This document shows, piece after piece, positions 27,718-35,803 of a stretch of DNA of 64,000 nt (position 1 is the first letter of the stretch; the number at the start of each line of letters is the position of its first letter). Origin of the DNA: Acidobacteriota bacterium (GTDB taxonomy: Bacteria > Acidobacteriota > UBA890 > WLXD01). The translations under genes were made by a program, and so were the position numbers. The stretch spans positions 1,377,501 through 1,441,500 of the forward strand of contig WLXD01000001.1 in assembly GCA_012103255.1 (NCBI GenBank). Reading direction: 5' to 3'. Under the pieces are notes generated by a model. It worked only from the letters and a program-made list of their open reading frames with translations, was not told where the DNA came from and made no database searches.

Positions 27718-30387
27718 CTAGTTCCGAAGCGTCTCGACCGGATCGGCTGCCGAGGCCTTCCACGCTGGGCCGAGGCTGGCAACGCACGCGACCACAAGCG
27801 TGCCGATCGCCACCGCGCCGAGCACTAGCGGGTCGACACCGTTCGCGGCGAAGAGCAGGCTGCTGAGCCAGCGACTTGTGGCGTAGCTTCCGAGAATGCC
27901 GATCGCGAGCCCGAATGCCGTTGGCGTAATGGCCGACCTCAGAACGGAGGTGAGCAGGCGAGTCCGCGTGGCGCCCAAAGCTGCTCGCACGCCGAGCTCG
28001 CGCCGTCGCTGGGCTACCGCGTGGGCGATGACCGCATAGACGCCCGCAGCGCCGAGAGCGGCGGCGAGGACTGCGAACATGCCGAGGAGCAGCAGGACGA
28101 AGCGCGGCTGCCAGGAGAGGTTGCCGACGCGATCATCGAGGGCCTCGACGTTGTAGATATTCATCTTGCGCCCGAGTTGCCAGACGGCTCGCTGCACCTC
28201 GGCGCTGAGCGCCGTGGGCTCACCTTCGGTGCGCGCCACGAGGTTCATGATGCCGATGGGGTGCTGCAGGAAGGGCAGATAGACAATCGGCATCGGCGCC
28301 GGATCCTGGCCGGCGGGCCGCACATTGCCGACAACCCCAACGATCTCGCGAGACACGCCGCCGAGTCCGGGCATCGGGAAGGCCATGCCCGTCGTGTCTG
28401 GTACGAGTGTCTCGCCCAGTGACGACGTCGCCGGCAGGAAGCGTTCTTGGAACGCCCGGTTGACTACTACCGTTGGTGCGCCGTCGGCCTCGTCCGTCTG
28501 GTCCAGCGCGCGGCCGTCGACAATCGGGATACCCATCGTCTCGAAATAGCCCGGGAGTACGAGACGAAAAACAACTCGCTGGGCCGTTTCCGGGTCCGGT
28601 ATCTCGTCTGCCAGATGGAAACCGATTGTGGAGTTCGGAAACTCCGGCGGCACGAAATTCACCCCACTTGCGGTCTGCACGCCGGGGATCTCCGTGATCG
28701 CGGCACGTGCCTCTTCGAAGTGTGTTCGCCACACCTCGCGATCCATCCCCACCCGTATCGAGTTCCGCACGGTGAGAACACGATCGGCATCGTAGCCGAG
28801 GTGGATCGCGCTGAGCTCGCGCACACTCTGCAGCGTGGTGAGTGCAGCGACCACCAGGATCACGGCGATAGCTGCCTCGGCGACTACCAGGCCATGTCGC
28901 ATCACGGTGGACCGCGCGCCAGCAAGGTTGCGGCCACCGGCGCGGAGCGCCGACTCCAGCGCGCCTGGGCGCACCATTCGAGTCGGCGCCAAGCCCGCCA
29001 GCATCCCTGTGACGAGCGCCGCGCCAATGGCATAGAGAAGAACGGTCGTATCGATACTCACGTCGTCCAGAAACGGAACGGCGGCGGCGCCGCCCACACT
29101 CGAAGATCCGCCGCCGACTCCAGGAATCATTCGGAGCAGCCAGGGGAGGGCGAGTGCGCCCACGAGGATGCCCACCACTGCGCCACCGAGGCCGAGCAGC
29201 ACGCCTTCCGCGACGAGCTGCCGGACGATCCGCGTCCGTCCGGCGCCGAGCGCGCATCGGAGCGCAACCTCGCTGGACCGTTGAACAGCTTGTCCAAGTC
29301 CCAGGTTGGCGACATTGGCGCACGCCAGGAGCAGTACCAGTGCTACTGCCAGAAGCATGAAACCCAACACGGGGGCGTATGCACCAACGGCGTTGTCGCG
29401 GATTGGCACCACCGAGACGCCCCAACCGGTGTGTGTTGCCGGGAACTGCTCTTCGCGCGCGAGCGCCTGAACTTCCAGCTCCTCGGTCACGCTAGCCACG
29501 GTCTCGCCTTCGGCGAGCCTGCCGTACATGAGCATGGCGCGGCTTTGCCGATTCCCGGTTTGCCCTACGAACGTCGTCGGTATCCACAGACCGGGCTGAA
29601 CGGGCAGCTGATGGGTGATGTAGAAGTCGGCGGGCATGACACCGATGACGACGTATTCCTGGTCATCGAGCACGACGCTCCGACCGACCGCTTGCGGATC
29701 GCCCTCGAGCGCTTGCAGCCAGATCTCATGGCTCACGATCACCACGCGATCGGCGGCGTCTTCCCCCGGAGCGAAGGTGCGACCGTAGGCAGCATCGACG
29801 CCCAGGACATCGAAGAAGTTGGGCGTCACCGCATGCGTGAGCGGCACCAGCGGTTCGTCGCGCTCGCTGAAGCCCAGACTGTTGTTGGAGAGTCCGGCGA
29901 TCCCCGAGAGCGTGGTCGTGGAGTCGCGGATCTCCAGATAGTCGGCAGGCGGCGTGCCGGCCCGTCCAAGCCCGCGTCGTGCTCCGTCGCTCCAGATCAC
30001 CACGAGGTCCTCGGGGTCTTCGTACGGAAGAGGGTGCAGCAAGACGCCGTTCACGACGCTGAAGATCGCAGTGTTGGCACCGATTCCGAGGCCGAAAGCC
30101 AACACCGCCGCGGCAACATATGACGGTCGGCGAGCCAGGGCGCGGGCCGCGTAGCGCACGTCCTGGCCCGTGCCGCGGAGAGCAGCTGCGAAGGGGGCCA
30201 GGATTCCCGCTCCAGCGCGCAGGCGACACGCATCCTCGATGGCGTCTAGCCATCGCCGCGCGACGCGGCCGTTGGCCGACGTCATCTCGGCATGCCACTC
30301 GCGAAGCCAGCGTTCGCGGCGAGAAAGTGGAACGAAGCGGGCTAGCAGTCGCAGCAACAACGGAGCTCGTTCAGCCACGAGCATCAC
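27718..30387 (-). CDS. Duplicated MacB/FtsX-type orphan permease (ADOP type), copy 3
   Basis: An 889-residue protein. The N-terminal prefix (LARFVPLSRRERWLREWHAEM) is the short soluble domain typical of this group. The permease begins near VRYAARALARRPSYVAAAVL with LAFGLGIGANTAIFSVVNGV as first helix. RRELGVRAALGATRTRLLTS is the last FtsX motif, and the end is ASAADPVETLRN. The start is GTG at 30387 or ATG at 30384, overlapping the padR 3' end by 14-17 bases. No ATPase gene is adjacent. Substrate unknown. Confidence 0.87.
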   Translation of the reverse strand: MMLVAERAPLLLRLLARFVPLSRRERWLREWHAEMTSANGRVARRWLDAIEDACRLRAGAGILAPFAAALRGTGQDVRYAARALARRPSYVAAAVLAFGLGIGANTAIFSVVNGVLLHPLPYEDPEDLVVIWSDGARRGLGRAGTPPADYLEIRDSTTTLSGIAGLSNNSLGFSERDEPLVPLTHAVTPNFFDVLGVDAAYGRTFAPGEDAADRVVIVSHEIWLQALEGDPQAVGRSVVLDDQEYVVIGVMPADFYITHQLPVQPGLWIPTTFVGQTGNRQSRAMLMYGRLAEGETVASVTEELEVQALAREEQFPATHTGWGVSVVPIRDNAVGAYAPVLGFMLLAVALVLLLACANVANLGLGQAVQRSSEVALRCALGAGRTRIVRQLVAEGVLLGLGGAVVGILVGALALPWLLRMIPGVGGGSSSVGGAAAVPFLDDVSIDTTVLLYAIGAALVTGMLAGLAPTRMVRPGALESALRAGGRNLAGARSTVMRHGLVVAEAAIAVILVVAALTTLQSVRELSAIHLGYDADRVLTVRNSIRVGMDREVWRTHFEEARAAITEIPGVQTASGVNFVPPEFPNSTIGFHLADEIPDPETAQRVVFRLVLPGYFETMGIPIVDGRALDQTDEADGAPTVVVNRAFQERFLPATSSLGETLVPDTTGMAFPMPGLGGVSREIVGVVGNVRPAGQDPAPMPIVYLPFLQHPIGIMNLVARTEGEPTALSAEVQRAVWQLGRKMNIYNVEALDDRVGNLSWQPRFVLLLLGMFAVLAAALGAAGVYAVIAHAVAQRRRELGVRAALGATRTRLLTSVLRSAITPTAFGLAIGILGSYATSRWLSSLLFAANGVDPLVLGAVAIGTLVVACVASLGPAWKASAADPVETLRN

Positions 30388-30673
30388 CCAGGGCGGGAAG
30401 GTGTCGTTCGGCCGGATACGTAGATCGGGCCCGCTCGAGCAGCGGCTCCGCAGCCGCAGTGAGTTCGTAGTAGCGGCGCGGTGGCCGGCCCGCGTTGCGC
30501 GCCTCGTGGACGGGCTCCCAGCGTGATCGCACTAGACGTTCTTCCTCGAGGCGGCGGAGAACCGGGTAGACAGTGCCGCTGCGCACTCCGACGGCCTCGA
30601 TGATCTCGAAGCCGTGACGGCAGCCGGCATCAAGGGCCTGCAAGACCGCCGCGGTCGCGTAGGTCAATCGCAC
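30371..30673 (-). CDS. PadR-family transcriptional regulator
   Basis: A 100-residue PadR protein: LTYATAAVLQALDAGCRHGF, VGVRSGTVYPVLRRLEEERLV and RPPRRYYELTAAAEPLL are the winged-helix signatures. The start is GTG at 30673 with GGGAG about 8 bases upstream. The C-terminal dimer helix is short, as in many PadR proteins of the subfamily with a minimal tail. It overlaps the permease gene and is almost certainly its regulator. Confidence 0.9.
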   Translation of the reverse strand: MRLTYATAAVLQALDAGCRHGFEIIEAVGVRSGTVYPVLRRLEEERLVRSRWEPVHEARNAGRPPRRYYELTAAAEPLLERARSTYPAERHLPALGDARG

Positions 30674-30698
30674 AGCACGCTCCCTTCCTGGTTGTGTC

Positions 30699-30733
30699 TA
30701 GGTCGATGTAAGTCTAAATCTACATAGGTCGAT
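30699..30733. promoter_or_regulatory. Repeat-rich upstream region of the third PadR gene, probable operator
   Basis: ATGTA at 30706-30710 and TACAT at 30721-30725 form an inverted repeat with a 10-base gap. TAGGTCGAT also occurs twice, at 30699-30707 and 30725-30733. The region is AT-rich and lies just upstream of the GTG start. The ATGT/ACAT arms resemble known PadR sites. Confidence 0.5.
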
Positions 30734-30800
30734 CTGGAAAATCCAGCATCGCTGGGCAGGGGAGGGCGCCCTCGGACGTAAAGCGGGACTATCGACGCGT

Positions 30801-31328
30801 CTAACGAGACGGCGTATCTTCGGCCGGCGCGCGAAGTTCTTCGATCGCCCCGAAGAGCGCCTCGCCGCGGACGTTCACTGCGCGGAGGCGGCCGCTCTGG
30901 TCGAGCAGGAAGTTGATCGGCAGTCGGTCGATTCCAAAGCGCATCGAGAGCGGATCGTCGTAACCGCCCGTGGCATGGATCTGAGGCCAGTCAACGCCCT
31001 GGCGAGCCATCCAACTGCGCAGTTCGCGTCGGCTGAACGTGTCCAGGCTCACGCCGAGAACCTCGAACTCATCGCCGTAGCGTTCGCGGGCTTCCTTCAG
31101 ATAGGGCAGTTCGCGTAGGCATGGCGCGCACCAGGTCGCCCAGAAATCGACGAGCACGATGCGACCGCGCAGTTCGCGATGATTCCACGTTCTGCCGTCG
31201 AGATCCTCGGAGTCGAGAGCGAGGAGAGCGCGAACGACCTCGGCGCTGTTCTTCGACTGTGCGTCGGCCGCAGCCGGCACCGCGATCAGCGCAGCGAGAG
31301 CGAACCAGATGGCCCAACGTTTCGACAT
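30801..31328 (-). CDS. TlpA-like thioredoxin, exported
   Basis: A 175-residue protein with a signal peptide (WFALAALIAVPAAADAQ) and a redoxin/TlpA domain. The catalytic motif is WCAPC within LVDFWATWCAPCLRELPYL, and the cis-proline is in RLPINFLLDQSG. Members reduce disulfides or sort thiols outside the cytoplasm. The start overlaps the stop of the TonB receptor by one base (TGATG), so it is co-translated with that gene. The receptor plug carries a CxxC pair (NCQNC) that could be its client; this is inference. Confidence 0.9.
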   Translation of the reverse strand: MSKRWAIWFALAALIAVPAAADAQSKNSAEVVRALLALDSEDLDGRTWNHRELRGRIVLVDFWATWCAPCLRELPYLKEARERYGDEFEVLGVSLDTFSRRELRSWMARQGVDWPQIHATGGYDDPLSMRFGIDRLPINFLLDQSGRLRAVNVRGEALFGAIEELRAPAEDTPSR

Positions 31329-33622
31329 CAGAACTCCGCGCGTAGCCCCAGGCGCACGGTCCGCGGGAATCGCGGTCCGTACACGTAGCTTGCGTCGCGA
31401 AGCGGTCCTCGGTCGAGGTCGGGCTGGAACTGATTCGTGAGATTGCGGACACCGAGGGTCACCGACAGCGCTCGTCCGGCCAACACGAACGGCTTCGCCG
31501 CGTACATATCAAGCGTCAGAAAGTCGGGTGTGGTCTCGAGCCGATCCTCCGGCACGAAACCAGCGTAGTGCGGAGCCTTCATCGGGCCGGTGTAGCGCAG
31601 GCCTGCGAACAGGCTCGCCCACTGGTGATTCCAGGTTGCCGAGAAGTTTCCGTAGACGTTGGGCGTTCTAAAGAACTCTTCACTGCCGAAATCCGGCTCG
31701 GGCTCATCAAAGTAGGACCGTTGCAGCACGACGCCACCCTGAAAGACCAGGTCGTTCTCGATGCCCCAGCCGATGTTCAGTTCGACGCCGTAGACCCGCG
31801 CGCCACCGAGATTGACCTTCAGGAACTCGAACATCGGCGTGTCCGGGTTGTCGTCCTCGATGTTGTGGAACAGGTCGGTCAGTCGCGTGTAGAACCCGTT
31901 GACCTCGAACAGGCCCTGGCCGGTACCGATCACCGGCTTGATCTCGGCTCCCAACATGAAGTTGGCGGAACGTTCTTCGCGGAGGTCGTCGGATAGGAAG
32001 ATCAAAGCGGGCTCGCCGCCGATTGCCGACAGGTGCAGGTCTTCATCAAATGCCTGCGGTGCGCGGAAGCCCGTGGCAATCGACGCCCGGATGTCGATGT
32101 TCTCCTGCGGGGAGTACATCAACGCCAGGCGCGGCGAGGGGATCACCGAGTCTACGGTTGAGTGCTTGTCTGCTCGAACCCCGGCCAGCAACTGCCAGCC
32201 ACGTGCGAACGCCCAGTCGTACTGCACGAAGCCACCGACGTTGTTGTAGGTCTCGTCGATGAAGCGGTCATAGGCAGGCTGGTTGTCGCGCAACGCCTCG
32301 GAGCTGAACTGGCCGCCCCACGAAACAAGATGCCCGCGCCCGAGGTAGTGATTCGATTGCCCGTCCAGCACGACCAGCGAGTCGGAGCTGTCGCCGAACG
32401 CGTTCGGATCCATGAACGTGCCGTAGTAGCTATCGCGTTCCATGCCCGACCACGACGCAGTGAGCATGTAGTCGTGACTCTGGTTCGGCGAGTGGACCCA
32501 GCCCACCGAAGCGGCGTTGCGCGTGCTGTCGAGTTGTTCGGCGACGAATGCTTGATCGGGCGGTAGTTCGAGCTGATCGCCGCCACGGCGGTACTCGCTC
32601 ATACGGTTGAAGTCGAAGGTCAGCTTGCCGTCGTAGCCGAGAACGTAGTGGTTCACACGGGCCCCGATCGCATCGAGGTCGCGCTGAGACACCTCGGAGA
32701 AGCCGTCCCCGTCGACATCGAACGGCGCCACGCGGTCGAGCTGACCGAACGCCGTGAACCGCGTCATGTTGTTGCGCGAAACCCAGTCAAAAGAGCCCGC
32801 TGCGTTGACGCTGGGTTGATCACCGAACGTGTCGTCGCCCATGCCCGCGAAGTCGGTTGTGAACCCGCCACCCGTTCGTGGCGCCTCGCGCGGGATGACA
32901 TTGACGACCCCGCCCACGGCACCCGGCCCGTAGAGCGCCGAGCCTCCGCCCTTCACCACTTCGATGCGATCGATCATGCGGGTCGGGATCTGTTCGATGC
33001 CGTAAACCTGAGCCAGCGAAGAGATCATCGCCTGGCCGTCCATGAGGATCTGGGTGTACGGCCCCTGAAGGCCGAGGAGGCGGATCTGCGAGAAGTTGCA
33101 GTTCTGGCAGTTCGATTCCACCCGGACGCCTGCCGTGTAATCCACTGCGTCAGCGAGAGTGCGCGCCGAGGTCGATTCGATGAGATCCTTCGACACAACC
33201 TGGGTCCGAATCGCAACATCCTCGAGACCCTTGCGCGTGCGGGTGGCGGTAACCACCACGTTCTCGCGAACTTCTGCGTTCAGCTGCAGGTCGAGCACCC
33301 ACACCGTGTCGGATCCGTCCACGTCCACGACGCCGACCTCGGCGAACCCCAGCTTCTCGGCGAGAACCGTGTAGTTGCCGGGCGGTACCGATGTGAAGCA
33401 GTAGCTCCCGTCGTCCTTTGATTGAGTGGACTCGCCGCTCGGCTCGAGCGAAACCGTTACGTCTCCGAGCGGGCCGACGATATCGCTCACCGTCCCCTTG
33501 AGCACGCAAACCGGAGGCACGGTCGGGCTCTCCTGTGCGGAGGCCTTGCCGGCAAACAGGGCAAGGGCGACGCCCAGGGTCAGCGCGCAGCACAGGAAGC
33601 GAAAGATCGAAGAGTTCTTCAA
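31328..33622 (-). CDS. TonB-dependent outer-membrane receptor with carboxypeptidase-like N-domain
   Basis: A 764-residue receptor. The signal peptide ends near GKASAQE. Residues 35-120 are a carboxypeptidase-regulatory-like beta domain (LKGTVSDIVGPLGDVTVSLE). The plug starts at ENVVVTATRTRKGLEDVA and contains ESNCQNCNFSQIRLLGLQG and VVKGGGSALYGPGAVGGVVNV. The C-terminal barrel ends with the aromatic-type strand RTVRLGLRAEF. The start is TTG at 33622; an in-frame stop lies shortly upstream, so no longer version is possible. It probably imports a metal chelate or other large nutrient. Regulation by a metal-dependent repressor is suggested by the twin boxes just upstream. Confidence 0.9.
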   Translation of the reverse strand: MKNSSIFRFLCCALTLGVALALFAGKASAQESPTVPPVCVLKGTVSDIVGPLGDVTVSLEPSGESTQSKDDGSYCFTSVPPGNYTVLAEKLGFAEVGVVDVDGSDTVWVLDLQLNAEVRENVVVTATRTRKGLEDVAIRTQVVSKDLIESTSARTLADAVDYTAGVRVESNCQNCNFSQIRLLGLQGPYTQILMDGQAMISSLAQVYGIEQIPTRMIDRIEVVKGGGSALYGPGAVGGVVNVIPREAPRTGGGFTTDFAGMGDDTFGDQPSVNAAGSFDWVSRNNMTRFTAFGQLDRVAPFDVDGDGFSEVSQRDLDAIGARVNHYVLGYDGKLTFDFNRMSEYRRGGDQLELPPDQAFVAEQLDSTRNAASVGWVHSPNQSHDYMLTASWSGMERDSYYGTFMDPNAFGDSSDSLVVLDGQSNHYLGRGHLVSWGGQFSSEALRDNQPAYDRFIDETYNNVGGFVQYDWAFARGWQLLAGVRADKHSTVDSVIPSPRLALMYSPQENIDIRASIATGFRAPQAFDEDLHLSAIGGEPALIFLSDDLREERSANFMLGAEIKPVIGTGQGLFEVNGFYTRLTDLFHNIEDDNPDTPMFEFLKVNLGGARVYGVELNIGWGIENDLVFQGGVVLQRSYFDEPEPDFGSEEFFRTPNVYGNFSATWNHQWASLFAGLRYTGPMKAPHYAGFVPEDRLETTPDFLTLDMYAAKPFVLAGRALSVTLGVRNLTNQFQPDLDRGPLRDASYVYGPRFPRTVRLGLRAEF

Positions 33623-33626
33623 AGAA

Positions 33627-33658
33627 TTAGTCTCGGCTAAATGTTAGTCGAGGCTAAA
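33627..33658. promoter_or_regulatory. Twin DtxR/MntR-like boxes upstream of the TonB receptor
   Basis: TTAGTCTCGGCTAAA at 33627-33641 and TTAGTCGAGGCTAAA at 33644-33658 are two near-identical copies, each an imperfect palindrome with TTAG and CTAA arms. They begin 5 bases upstream of the TTG start, so a bound protein would block transcription or translation. The pattern resembles boxes of DtxR-family iron or manganese repressors, but the regulator is not in the window. Confidence 0.55.
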
Positions 33659-33841
33659 AATAGTCCTTCGCCTGGCGAGGGTCAAGCTCGGATTTGAGCG
33701 AAAGGGGGGCCGGCCGACAGTTGCCCACACTTCGTGCCAAGCAGGCCCGGCGCCCGCCGCTCAATCCCAGGCGCACGGGTGGTGCGTGCCGCGGCTCGCG
33801 GCGGTAAGGAGGCGGCGAAGATGAGAGGGCGGCCCCAGGAC

Positions 33842-34081
33842 TCAGGTGACGTCCTTGAGCTCCAGACCGTTCTTCTTCAGGGTGCGCATCAGACCGTCAC
33901 GATCGATTGCCTTGAGGGTCTTGGTGGAGACCTTCAGGCGAATGTGACGGCCGAGCTCGTCAACCCAGATCCGCTTGGTTACCAGGTTGGGTTTGAACCA
34001 CCGCTTGGTGCGGTTGTTCGCGTGCGAGACGTTGTTTCCCGAACGCGGGCCCTTGCCGGTAATGGCGCACTTGTTAGCCAT
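33842..34081 (-). CDS. rpmB: 50S ribosomal protein L28
   Basis: A 79-residue basic protein starting MANKCAITGKGPRSGNNVSH and continuing with RRW-type L28 segments (NNRTKRWFKPNL, LKVSTKTLKAIDRDG). Length and composition fit bacterial L28. It lacks the zinc-binding cysteine set found in some L28 paralogues; only one Cys is present. It stands alone with no other ribosomal gene beside it. No clear ribosome binding site is seen. Confidence 0.97.
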   Translation of the reverse strand: MANKCAITGKGPRSGNNVSHANNRTKRWFKPNLVTKRIWVDELGRHIRLKVSTKTLKAIDRDGLMRTLKKNGLELKDVT

Positions 34082-34278
34082 GATGAAACTCGTAGTTGCT
34101 TGAGTGAGCCGAACCCTGGAGGCGGCGAGTCGCGCCGAAGCCCTGCAAGGAGTTCGCGTGACGGCTCGTCAGAGCTTCAGAGGATAGCACAGCCTCCCGA
34201 AATGGCGTGTCCGGTGAATTGACGCCGACAGACACGTCCGAAATGGCGTCCGCCACAGGGTGCCGTCGATGGATCCAT

Positions 34279-34332
34279 GACAAGTGTCCTTGACATGAGT
34301 GGATACCTCGTACACAGTCAAGCGTACTTGAC
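34279..34332. promoter_or_regulatory. Twin palindromic operators upstream of the membrane protein/XRE pair
   Basis: GACAAGTGTCCTTGAC at 34279-34294 and GTCAAGCGTACTTGAC at 34317-34332 are two copies of an inverted repeat, 38 bases apart start to start. The second is a perfect 6+6 palindrome with a 4-base gap. Each includes a TTGACA (34290-34295 and 34328-34333) that could be a -35 box, so a bound repressor would overlap RNA polymerase. The XRE protein encoded downstream is the natural candidate. Confidence 0.6.
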
Positions 34333-34361
34333 ATGGACTATCCAAGAACGGAGCGAGGAAC

Positions 34362-34817
34362 GTGGGGAGCACCGCAAGGAACGACATCAAGGCGCTGGCG
34401 GACCTGTTTCGCAGCACCGACGAATCCATCGTCAGTCAACGTCACCTCATGGTCATCGTGGTGTATCTCATGGTCAGCGCCGCATGCGCCGCGCCGATTG
34501 CTATGGCGGCAACAACCTTGTGGCTGCGGATCCTCTTGGCCGCCGTGCTCCTCGTGACATTCCTGGCGATGATGCGCCACACCGTCGCTCGGGTTAGGGC
34601 ACTGGACGAGTTCGAACAACTCATCGCATATCGGTCGCTGGCCACCGCAGGGTTTATCGCGGTCTGGTTCGTCCTGTTCACCGGCACCGTCTTCCTACTG
34701 ATCGGTTTCGACAATCTGTTCATAGTCATGGCCCTTGGGCCGCCCGAGTTCTGGCTCTGCGCTGCGCTATTCATGCGTGGTGCCGAGAATGCGTACGCTC
34801 GCGGTCGCGACGTCTGA
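34362..34817 (+). CDS. Small membrane protein paired with XRE regulator
   Basis: A 151-residue protein with four predicted helices, among them LMVIVVYLMVSAACAAPIAM, ILLAAVLLVTFLAMM, TAGFIAVWFVLFTGTVFLL and FIVMALGPPEFWLCAALFM. A conserved-looking loop with ALDEFEQLIAYRSLA lies in the middle. GTG at 34362 has GGAG about 9 bases upstream. It sits 11 bases before a short XRE-type repressor gene. Such membrane protein plus Cro/XRE pairs are common in bacteria, yet their role is not well defined; membrane sequestration of the repressor is one possibility. Confidence 0.78.
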   Translation: MGSTARNDIKALADLFRSTDESIVSQRHLMVIVVYLMVSAACAAPIAMAATTLWLRILLAAVLLVTFLAMMRHTVARVRALDEFEQLIAYRSLATAGFIAVWFVLFTGTVFLLIGFDNLFIVMALGPPEFWLCAALFMRGAENAYARGRDV

Positions 34818-34828
34818 GCCGCTCGGAC

Positions 34829-35035
34829 GTGCGCAATCGACTCAAAGAACTCCGAGCCGCCGAGGGTTGGAGCCAGGCAGACCTTGCGGAACGCGTGGGC
34901 GTTTCGCGTCAGAGCGTGAATGCGGTGGAAACCGGGAAATACGATCCGTCCCTGCCGCTGGCATTCGAATTTGCGCGGACGTTCGGTCTGCCGATCGAGG
35001 AGATCTTCCTCGGCGATCGACAGGCGAGCGACTAG
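34829..35035 (+). CDS. XRE-family helix-turn-helix repressor, short form
   Basis: A 68-residue protein that is almost only a Cro/CI-type HTH: MRNRLKELRAAEGWSQADL, then ERVGVSRQSVNAVETGKYDP as the turn and recognition helix, and FGLPIEEIFLGD as the last helix. Proteins of this size act as dimeric repressors, typically autoregulating. It lies right after the membrane protein gene and likely binds the two palindromes upstream of that gene. Confidence 0.92.
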   Translation: MRNRLKELRAAEGWSQADLAERVGVSRQSVNAVETGKYDPSLPLAFEFARTFGLPIEEIFLGDRQASD

Positions 35036-35113
35036 GGCTGGCGCTGCCAAGAACTGAGTTCGGGCTAGCTGGCATTTTTCTCGCTCCGGCAGGTCTCAAG
35101 GACGCGCTGGGCG

Positions 35114-35119
35114 TACACT
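35114..35119 (+). promoter_or_regulatory. -10-like hexamer for a leaderless start of the CDF-like gene
   Basis: TACACT ends 6 bases before the ATG at 35126. No ribosome binding site intervenes, and no strong -35 box is seen. Confidence 0.35.
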
Positions 35120-35125
35120 TCCCGG

Positions 35126-35776
35126 ATGCAAGAACTCTCGACCGCCGCGCCGTTCGCGGCGGAGGACGAACGCCGCGCGCTCGTGCGCCGCGGCCTCTGG
35201 CTCACTTGGTTGACCATCGGCTACAACCTCGTGGAAGCTGGACTGTCGCTGACGGCCTCGATGATGGCCGGCAGCGTGGCGCTGCTGGCGTTCGGTGTCG
35301 ATAGCTCGATCGAGATGCTGGCTTCGGGCGTTGCCTTGTGGCGCCTCTATTCGGATGCGGATCAGGGACGGCGCGAGCACAGCGAACGCGTCTCTCAGCG
35401 CGTCATCGGGTTCAGTTTCATTGCTTTAGCCGCATATGTTGCCTACGAGGCGCTGGCCATGCTCTGGCGCGCCACCGGCCCCGAGGAGAGCATGCTCGGG
35501 ATCGCGGTGGCAGGTTCCGCAGTGGTCGTGATGCCTGTGCTGGCGCGAGCTAAGACGAAGGTCGCGCTCGCCATGAGGTCGGGGGCTCTCCATCTGGAGG
35601 CGACCCAGACCATGTTGTGCACCTACCTCTCTGCCATCTTGCTCGTCGGGCTTTTGCTCAACTCGGCAGTGGGCTGGTGGTGGGCTGACCCCCTGGCAGC
35701 GCTCGCCATGTCGCCGATTATTGCTCGCGAAGGCTGGGACGCTGTACGCGGGAAAGAGTGTCCCTGCTGTAGCTGA
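35126..35776 (+). CDS. Cation diffusion facilitator-like membrane protein
   Basis: A 216-residue protein with five to six helices. GSVALLAFGVDSSIEMLASG corresponds to the conserved segment of cation efflux (CDF) proteins with its Asp pair region, and HLEATQTMLCTYLSAILL with WWADPLAALAMSP matches the later helices. It lacks the cytoplasmic C-terminal domain of full-length CDF proteins and ends in a cysteine cluster (KECPCCS). It may transport a divalent cation. Substrate unknown. Confidence 0.75.
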   Translation: MQELSTAAPFAAEDERRALVRRGLWLTWLTIGYNLVEAGLSLTASMMAGSVALLAFGVDSSIEMLASGVALWRLYSDADQGRREHSERVSQRVIGFSFIALAAYVAYEALAMLWRATGPEESMLGIAVAGSAVVVMPVLARAKTKVALAMRSGALHLEATQTMLCTYLSAILLVGLLLNSAVGWWWADPLAALAMSPIIAREGWDAVRGKECPCCS

Positions 35777-35803
35777 GAGGAATCAACGATCCGGGAGGCC
35801 ACC

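Noticed and set aside
28447-30123. A 558-codon plus-strand open frame
   Set aside because: It lies wholly antisense to permease copy 3, whose motifs are unambiguous. Its translation is rich in His, Arg and Gly with no recognisable domain, as expected from the reverse of a GC-rich gene.
33781-33805. Short hairpin CCGCG-GCT-CGCGG downstream of rpmB
   Set aside because: Only a 5-bp stem and no T-run; not enough to call a terminator.
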